A stretch of 9,303 nucleotides of DNA. Origin: Methanoculleus sp. UBA208. GTDB taxonomy: Archaea; Halobacteriota; Methanomicrobia; Methanomicrobiales; Methanoculleaceae. The notes beneath the pieces were generated by a model. That model was not told the DNA's origin. It ran no database searches and saw only the letters and a program-made list of their open reading frames with translations. Made by a program: the position numbers and the translations under genes. Position 1 is the stretch's first letter. Each line of letters starts with the position of its first letter. The stretch lies in the NCBI RefSeq assembly GCF_002498065.1, contig NZ_DAFZ01000114.1, forward strand, positions 1 through 9,303, read 5' to 3'. This document shows, piece by piece, positions 4,892 to 9,303 of the stretch.

Positions 4892-6226
4892 ATGAGAGTT
4901 GTAGCTTTCGGGGTGATGGCCATCGCTATTATCGCCATCGCCGTCATCTGCGCAACGGGAATCACTTCGGCAATGCCGCCCCCCATACAGCCGGAGCAAC
5001 CGCCGGTAGTCGAACCTCCCCCACCGCCGACGCCGACGGTCATGCCCACGCGACCGCCGGTAGTCGGACCGACGATAATAGTCGAACCTCCGATAGTCGA
5101 GCCTCCCCCACCTCAAACACCGACGGCCACACCAACACAGACCCAGGTGCCGACGACAACGCCGACAGCCACACCGACACAAACTCAAACTACAACGGCA
5201 GCAACACCGACGCAGCCATCAACGACAACACTCTCACGGCCGCCACCGCCGACAGTCGCACCTCCGCAACCGTCAACGACGCAGCCCCAACAGAACGTCT
5301 CGACCGGTCCCGCGACGCAGGTATCGAGCGGCCCGGCGGACCAGATGTACCCTGCAATATCCGGAGACAGCATCGTCTGGGTTCTCAACGATTCGCAAAA
5401 CGAATCACTCTCGGTGGAACTCTACAGCATCTCTTCGGAAAATACCTCGACCATCTCCGACGCCACATCGGTTCCTCTCGCGATGCCGTACCAACTTGCC
5501 ATCGCTGAGAATAACGCCGTCTGGTCCGGGCTAAACCCACAGACAGGAGGAACTAACATCCACCTCTACGACACCGCTTCGGGCACGCTGCAGCAGGTGA
5601 CGGAGGATGGCCCCGGAATGCAGCTGGATCCGGGTGTTTCGCAGGACTACATCATCTGGACTAACCTTACGAACGAGTCGAGCGACGTATACCTCTACGA
5701 GATTGCAAATGAAAACATCACACCCATGGTCTCCCCTCTCTCCTACCAGATGGAGACGGCCATCGGTGGAAATACGACTGCCTGGGCGGATAACACGACC
5801 GGGGGCGGAGACTTCGACATCGTGGTGGCGCCCCTCGGGGAATCGAACGGGACCTTCCTGGGCGATTCCGGTGACGAGCGCTATCCCGACGTCTCGAGCG
5901 ACGGCCGGTACGTCGCCTGGATCAGCTTCCTCGAGAACCGGAGCGCCGTGTACCTCTACGACGTGGCGGAGGACAACGCGATAGAAATAACCGAAGAATC
6001 GGCACGTCCGGACGCCGTTGCGGTCGACGGCAACCTCGTCGTCTACTCGGACATGCGGACCGGCAACCACGACATCTACATGTATAACGTAACCAACGGA
6101 ACGGAAACGCCGGTTACGCAGGATCAGTATGACCAGTCCTACCCGGACGTCTCCAACGGCGAGATCGTCTGGATGGGCAACAATACCGGCCGGTGGGAGA
6201 TCTATCGTCTCCCTGCCGGCGGGTAA
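4892..6226 (+). CDS. Surface beta-propeller protein with Pro/Thr-rich stalk (TolB-like repeats)
   Basis: A 444-residue protein. Residues 1-26 form a signal peptide or membrane anchor (M-R-V-V-A-F-G-V-M-A-I-A-I-I-A-I-A-V). Residues about 30-135 are a stalk of PPVVEPPPP and TPTATPTQTQ-type repeats, likely extended and O-glycosylated. The rest is six full repeats of about 42-46 residues plus a seventh partial one, of the form Y-P-D-V-S-x-D-G-x-Y-V-A-W...V-Y-L-Y-D-V...I-T, each with a conserved aromatic and 'D-I-x-x-Y' strand. This is the pattern of TolB/WD40-like propellers common in methanogen surface proteins, and the last partial repeat could close the ring with the first. At least ten N-x-S/T sequons support an exported, glycosylated protein. 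The role is probably binding or envelope structure; no catalytic motif is seen. It is convergent with the gene at 6320. Confidence 0.85.
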   Translation: MRVVAFGVMAIAIIAIAVICATGITSAMPPPIQPEQPPVVEPPPPPTPTVMPTRPPVVGPTIIVEPPIVEPPPPQTPTATPTQTQVPTTTPTATPTQTQTTTAATPTQPSTTTLSRPPPPTVAPPQPSTTQPQQNVSTGPATQVSSGPADQMYPAISGDSIVWVLNDSQNESLSVELYSISSENTSTISDATSVPLAMPYQLAIAENNAVWSGLNPQTGGTNIHLYDTASGTLQQVTEDGPGMQLDPGVSQDYIIWTNLTNESSDVYLYEIANENITPMVSPLSYQMETAIGGNTTAWADNTTGGGDFDIVVAPLGESNGTFLGDSGDERYPDVSSDGRYVAWISFLENRSAVYLYDVAEDNAIEITEESARPDAVAVDGNLVVYSDMRTGNHDIYMYNVTNGTETPVTQDQYDQSYPDVSNGEIVWMGNNTGRWEIYRLPAGG

Positions 6227-6290
6227 TCAGGAGCAGGACAGTCGTACATTCCCCTTTAACATCCAAAAGTTGAGCCGCTGAAGAGGGGCG

Positions 6291-6310
6291 CCGGCCGATT
6301 CTCCGGCCGG
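6291..6310. terminator. GC-rich hairpin between convergent genes
   Basis: CCGGCCG at 6291-6297 pairs with CGGCCGG at 6304-6310 around a six-base loop, between the propeller stop (6226) and the stop of the DUF308-like gene (6320). No T run follows on either strand. Confidence 0.4.
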
Positions 6311-6319
6311 AGGAGACGG

Positions 6320-7222
6320 TCATCGAGCGAAGCCGCCCGCTTCCATCAGACGGGCGGCGTTCCTCAATCCCCACGCATCCAGAACCAGAAACGCACCCGC
6401 CATGAGCACGATCCCGGCGAGCAGGAAGACGAGGAGATCGACCAGCCCCTCGGGCAGGGTAACGGCGAGAATCCCGAGAACCAGCGAACTTACTCCCAGC
6501 CCGAGCGTATACCAGAAGCCGTTCGGCAAATGCCCTCGCTCCCGAACCACCCGGAGCAGCGTGACGACGGCGCTGGAAAAAAACCAGACCACTAGAACCA
6601 GCAGGATGAGGACGAGGTACAGTTCCCAGAAGACAAACAGAGCGACCCCTGCACCCGCCACGAGACTCCCCCGGACGATATCCCTGTCTGCATGCTCCTG
6701 CCTCTTCCTCTGCCGGATGCCCTTGACGATCGTGAGGAGGCCGATAAAAAGAACAAGGGAGGGCAGGATTACGGCGAAGAAGGGCGTAACATCAGAGAAC
6801 GCCAGGAAGAGAAGGATCGTGGCTATCGCCCACAGGAGCGCTCCAAAGCCCATCCGGAGCCTCCAGCTCGTATGCTGATCTAGAAGACGCTGCAGAGGGT
6901 CTTTCCGTGTCGCGTCTTTCGCCGTTACGAGAATGGTATCCATAGTCTCGTAAACCATGAGCACCAGGGGTGCATCGTCGATCAGGTGCATGAGGGGGTT
7001 CTTCTCCGGGTCGTACCGGTCCAGGTGGACGCGGTACTCCGAGACCGTCTCGTGGGCGTGGTACTGCCCTTTCCGGTAACTCGCGACGGTCTCAGGGCTC
7101 GGCACGTTGATGGCGGACCGTTTCCAGCCCGGATCGAGCGGGTCGGTCACCAGAGCTTTCGGGACGACGACCTGAAAGACCCCCTGGTGCAGGGCATCGA
7201 GATACGACTCAAGCGTGCTCAA
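6320..7222 (-). CDS. DUF308/HdeD-like multi-pass membrane protein with soluble N-terminal domain
   Basis: A 300-residue protein. Residues 1-115 are soluble and contain an aromatic and acidic stretch (Y-R-K-G-Q-Y-H-A-H-E-T, D-R-Y-D-P-E-K-N-P, L-V-L-M-V-Y-E-T-M); I recognise no domain there. Residues about 123-290 hold six hydrophobic segments in three pairs separated by basic loops (G-I-R-Q-R-K-R, V-V-R-E-R-G), the layout of DUF308/HdeD-like proteins. HdeD is linked to acid resistance in E. coli; the archaeal role is unknown. The start is TTG at 7222-7220, chosen because GAGGAGGAGAGAGG lies directly upstream on this strand and no ATG is suitably placed. A possible TATA (GTTATATG) lies at 7346-7353. 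The C-terminus is duplicated as a remnant at 288-476. Confidence 0.75.
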   Translation of the reverse strand: MSTLESYLDALHQGVFQVVVPKALVTDPLDPGWKRSAINVPSPETVASYRKGQYHAHETVSEYRVHLDRYDPEKNPLMHLIDDAPLVLMVYETMDTILVTAKDATRKDPLQRLLDQHTSWRLRMGFGALLWAIATILLFLAFSDVTPFFAVILPSLVLFIGLLTIVKGIRQRKRQEHADRDIVRGSLVAGAGVALFVFWELYLVLILLVLVVWFFSSAVVTLLRVVRERGHLPNGFWYTLGLGVSSLVLGILAVTLPEGLVDLLVFLLAGIVLMAGAFLVLDAWGLRNAARLMEAGGFAR

Positions 7223-7224
7223 CC

Positions 7225-7238
7225 TCTCTCCTCCTCAC
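7225..7238 (-). promoter_or_regulatory. Ribosome-binding site supporting a TTG start
   Basis: On the minus strand a run of GAGGAGGAGAGAGG precedes TTG at 7222, with GGAGG about six to eight bases before it. It decides the start of the DUF308-like gene. Confidence 0.6.
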
Positions 7239-7530
7239 GATTGTTTCATCCTCAGGATTCCCCGATACGGCTCGGGTTGTCTTCGTGCAGGATTGACAGC
7301 CGGGCAATTACGCAAACTCCGGGTTTAATCGTATGAGATCGCCTGCATATAACAAATCCCCGCATCCGCCGCCGGGGGAACCCGGTCGGAGATAGATATG
7401 GATAATAACGTGTTTGGCAGGTATGAATATAGCGCATTTTCATGGAGGCGCTTGCCCTGCAGCGCTCCCTGCTGTTCACCGATGAACGCAGGGATAATGG
7501 GCGAGGTCCCGGACAGACACCCCTTTACCG
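7239..7530. other. Intergenic stretch without a gene
   Basis: No convincing frame is present. It contains a possible minus-strand TATA at 7346-7353 for the DUF308-like gene and a small hairpin, CCGGG-GGAA-CCCGG, at 7372-7385. The AT-rich part 7395-7440 has no recognised element. Confidence 0.4.
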
Positions 7531-7833
7531 TCACCGCAGCCGGAATGCCGGGAGGATCGCCATGATACCTCCCACGACTGCGAAGATTGCCACGATCAAG
7601 GGCCACTGCCGATATCGGTGGGTGGGCGAGGAGGAGGAAACCGAAGACGATGCTGAGAACCCCGGGATGTTCGTTCCCCATCCGCCCCTCTGAAAGCCCG
7701 AACCCGGTGTACAGTCCCGATGACCGGACTCTGGTGAAGATGGCAACGACCGTCGGAAGGGGGCAGAGTGGCATACAACGGATAAGCAAGGACGAATATA
7801 CCGGCAAGGATTCCCAGAACCCCCGAGAGGAGG
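7531..7833 (-). pseudogene. HdeD (DUF308) pseudogene, two frameshifts, N-terminus missing
   Basis: Three consecutive minus-strand frames give one HdeD-like protein. L-L-S-G-V-L-G-I-L-A-G-I-F-V-L-A-Y-P-L-Y-A-T comes first (to about 7770), then L-P-T-V-V-A-I-F and GVLSIVFGFLLLAHPPISAVAL (about 7765-7590), then I-V-A-I-F-A-V-V-G-G-I-M-A-I-L-P-A-F-R-L-R and TGA at 7531. In HdeD proteins each repeat reads 'GVLxIxxGxxxLxxP...' followed by 'IVAIFAxVxGIxxIxxAFRLR', exactly what is joined here. The first shift falls near a C5 run (minus sense) and the second just after S-A-V-A-L. The first third of the usual protein is lost at 7833. This is a second, more canonical HdeD, distinct from the gene at 6320. 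Confidence 0.8.
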
Positions 7834-8221
7834 CTTCATCCGCACCCTCCTTCTCCAGGCAAACGCCGCTTTCGTCGGTCTGGGGTTCGGCCTGAACCCC
7901 CTGTTCATCCTGGCCGTCATGACGCTCGTGGAGCGCAAGGTAGTCCTCGCCATCTACGAGCTCCTGGACGCATTTGCCGGGCAGTCGGAGAGAGCCCGGC
8001 GTTTCAAGATGAAACGACATCCTGTTTTGTGGAAGTACGGAGCCGTCGCGCTCATCGTCCTTCCCGCACTCCCGGCAATCGGCCTCTATTCGAGCGTCGT
8101 CATCGGGTGCCTTCTGCGCTGGAACAAGCTTCAGTTGCTCTTCTTCGTCACGCCGGGATGGATTCTCGTCATCACCTTCCTCCTGCTGGTGGCTCTCGGG
8201 TTCATCCAGGCGATCTTCTGA
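7834..8221 (+). pseudogene. 5'-truncated small-multidrug-export-like membrane protein (COG2426 type)
   Basis: The plus frame reads ANAAFVGLGFGLNPLFILAV, M-T-L-V-E-R-K, a loop with R-R-F-K-M-K-R, then a long membrane region: Y-G-A-V-A-L-I-V-L-P-A-L-P-A-I-G, S-S-V-V-I-G-C, P-G-W-I-L-V-I-T-F-L-L-L-V-A-L-G. The pattern 'GxNP...', then 'YGxxxLxxxxxLPxxGxYS' and a final glycine-rich hydrophobic helix is that of Sm_multidrug_ex (PF06695). The frame is open upstream only into sequence that is antisense HdeD, so the normal N-terminal helix and start are gone. An ATG at 7919 could give 100 residues but has no ribosome-binding site. The fragment abuts the HdeD pseudogene head to head, both lacking their 5' ends. 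Confidence 0.55.
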
Positions 8222-8330
8222 TGCGGACGACAGGGATCTCCAGGACGGTGAAGAACGCGCCTGTCACGGAGCGGCGCAACCCTGTGACTGAAAATCCTGA
8301 AAAAGGCCCCCGGCCAGTGCGAAAGACGGG

Positions 8331-8340
8331 ATTTTATTAG
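8331..8340 (+). promoter_or_regulatory. TATA-like element of the gene at 8364
   Basis: ATTTTATTAG preceded by the purine-rich CGAAAGACGGG lies about 28 bases before the ATG at 8364. No ribosome-binding site is present, so a leaderless or near-leaderless message is expected. Confidence 0.5.
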
Positions 8341-8363
8341 CAGCCGCGATGAACCCATAATTA

Positions 8364-9293
8364 ATGGTACTGCCGTACAGGAACAAATCCGAAAGGGATA
8401 AGAAAGACGAAATCCCGGAAACGTCTCCGGATGAGTTCTCCCGGGATGTTATCCAGGCACGGGCTGAAGCGGAAAAGATCATCAGCACGGCAGAAGACGA
8501 TTTAAGACGTCTTAATGAGATGAGATGGAGCCTTAGATATACACCTTTCATCCTTGCAGCCGCAATAATAGTTAATCTGGGACTTCTGCTCGTATTCACC
8601 TGGCAGTATTACCTGTACTGGATTATGGCATCGTTCATATTCCTGATGGTAAACCCCTTTCTAACCATGCTCCCGACCGATGTGGACAATTTAAAGTCGT
8701 ACGTAGGATACATCAGGGATCTCAAGGACCGTGAGAGGAAAGGCCGGGACGAGATTAAGTCCGAAGAAACCTCCAGAATGAGCGACATTGCCGATAAAAC
8801 GAAGACGCTCAAAGGACTCTCAAGGCAGAGGAGATACCTGTACGAACTCGGATGGAACCTGTTCTTTATGAACTGTCAGCCGCTTGCCCCGGGTTTTCTT
8901 GTGCTTTTCGCCCTCTCCTCGGTATTTGCGTTTGCAGGGTGGGCCATTAACGGTGAATTCGAGTTGTTCTCCTCCTTGATCGTTATAGTCCAGTCCGTTG
9001 CAATCATCGTATTCTATGCGGCGATTGTACACGTGCAGCCGTATTCACGCGGCTTTTTCACGGGCATGCTTGGTGCGCATTCCAGGTTCAAAGAAAAATA
9101 CGAGGAGGCCTGGAGCCAGGGGCTGAAGTATGCACTCACTGCGGTCGTGCTGATAACCGTCACCGGAATAATCGTTATCGCGGCAATTCTTCTCCCGGGG
9201 TTTACCTATGACAGTTTTAGATCCGCCGAAGCCGATATTCATATCAGAGCCGGAACATTTGCCCTCATTTTCCTGACGCAGAGGCTCTGTTGA
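8364..9293 (+). CDS. Multi-pass membrane protein with charged helical regions, 3' end cut by an insertion sequence
   Basis: The frame encodes 309 residues, of which the first 306 are host sequence; the last three (R-L-C) and the TGA come from the insertion-sequence tip starting at 9283. Residues 1-58 are highly charged and helix forming (R-A-E-A-E-K-I-I-S-T-A-E-D-D-L-R-R-L). Membrane segments lie near 61-80 and 83-104, then a long charged coiled-coil-like stretch (about 110-155), then three further segments (about 175-195, 204-225, 257-280). The family is not recognised; the layout (helical N-terminus, membrane pair, helical cytoplasmic arm, membrane triplet) suggests a sensor or scaffold rather than a transporter, but that is speculation. 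Codon use is less GC-rich than in the neighbours. The true length is unknown because the end is lost. Confidence 0.7.
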   Translation: MVLPYRNKSERDKKDEIPETSPDEFSRDVIQARAEAEKIISTAEDDLRRLNEMRWSLRYTPFILAAAIIVNLGLLLVFTWQYYLYWIMASFIFLMVNPFLTMLPTDVDNLKSYVGYIRDLKDRERKGRDEIKSEETSRMSDIADKTKTLKGLSRQRRYLYELGWNLFFMNCQPLAPGFLVLFALSSVFAFAGWAINGEFELFSSLIVIVQSVAIIVFYAAIVHVQPYSRGFFTGMLGAHSRFKEKYEEAWSQGLKYALTAVVLITVTGIIVIAAILLPGFTYDSFRSAEADIHIRAGTFALIFLTQRLC

Positions 9294-9303
9294 AACCCTC
9301 TTG
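9283..9303 (+). repeat. Right insertion-sequence tip (terminal inverted repeat)
   Basis: This is the exact inverted copy of 2-22, starting GGCTCTGTTGAAA. The element extends to the right, beyond the window. It supplies the stop codon (TGA 9291-9293) of the gene it interrupts. The eight host bases next to it (gacgcaga) differ from those next to the left tip (aatttttc), so the two tips do not bound one simple insertion with a target duplication. Confidence 0.7.

Noticed and set aside
4846..5508. 220-codon plus-strand frame inside the propeller gene's stalk region
   Set aside because: It is a +1 shadow of the Pro/Thr repeats, rich in Asp/Thr/Ala because of the repetitive codons; the signal peptide and propeller are in the other frame.
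7372..7385. Hairpin CCGGG-GGAA-CCCGG as a terminator
   Set aside because: Stem of five pairs only and no T run; it could arise by chance in this GC-rich stretch.
7325..8020. 231-codon minus-strand open frame
   Set aside because: Only a central part (about 7590-7770) is HdeD sequence; its ends are read out of frame, so it is a composite of a frameshifted pseudogene and noise.

Overview
The window looks archaeal, most likely a GC-rich methanogen of the Methanomicrobiales (Methanoculleus-like); this is inferred from style and families, not from a marker gene. Three plus-strand genes (2281, 3148, 8364) have an AT-rich TATA-like box centred about 26-28 bases before the ATG and no Shine-Dalgarno, the pattern of leaderless archaeal mRNAs. 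Other genes have a clear GAGG/AGGTG site. There are no rRNA, tRNA or CRISPR features and no complete transposase.

Both ends carry the same 21-base sequence in inverted orientation (2-22 and 9283-9303). It begins GGCTCTGTTGAAA and resembles IS6/IS6100-family tips. The first reading frame (a 64-residue C-terminal fragment) and the last (a 306-residue membrane protein) both run straight into it. The window is therefore host DNA lying between two insertion-sequence copies, each of which broke a gene, or an assembly piece that stops at such repeats.

Layout: (1) 1-480: a broken small gene and a minus-strand remnant of a DUF308/HdeD-like membrane gene whose intact relative is at 6320-7222. (2) 505-852: a Cys-rich DUF3795 protein. 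(3) 880-2164, minus: a winged-helix regulator and an ICMT-like membrane methyltransferase in one operon, facing a 193-residue Rossmann-like (TIR/SLOG/nucleoside-transferase-type) protein across a promoter region full of AGTTA/TAACT palindromes. (4) 2870-4640: a wHTH-MNT nucleotidyltransferase antitoxin and HEPN toxin pair. Its promoter has a 21-bp-period repeat array and it is bracketed by two degenerate copies of the same gene tail. The HEPN frame is broken by one base in a G5 run, just before its catalytic motif. (5) 4892-6226: an exported or membrane-anchored Pro/Thr-stalk beta-propeller surface protein. (6) 6320-8221: an intact DUF308-like protein, a frameshifted HdeD pseudogene and a 5'-truncated small-multidrug-export-like gene joined head to head. 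(7) 8364-9293: the IS-truncated membrane protein.

Overall this is accessory DNA under decay: at least seven broken or remnant genes, several local duplications, a defence-type toxin-antitoxin module, and an orphan regulator/effector pair that is the best candidate for something undescribed.
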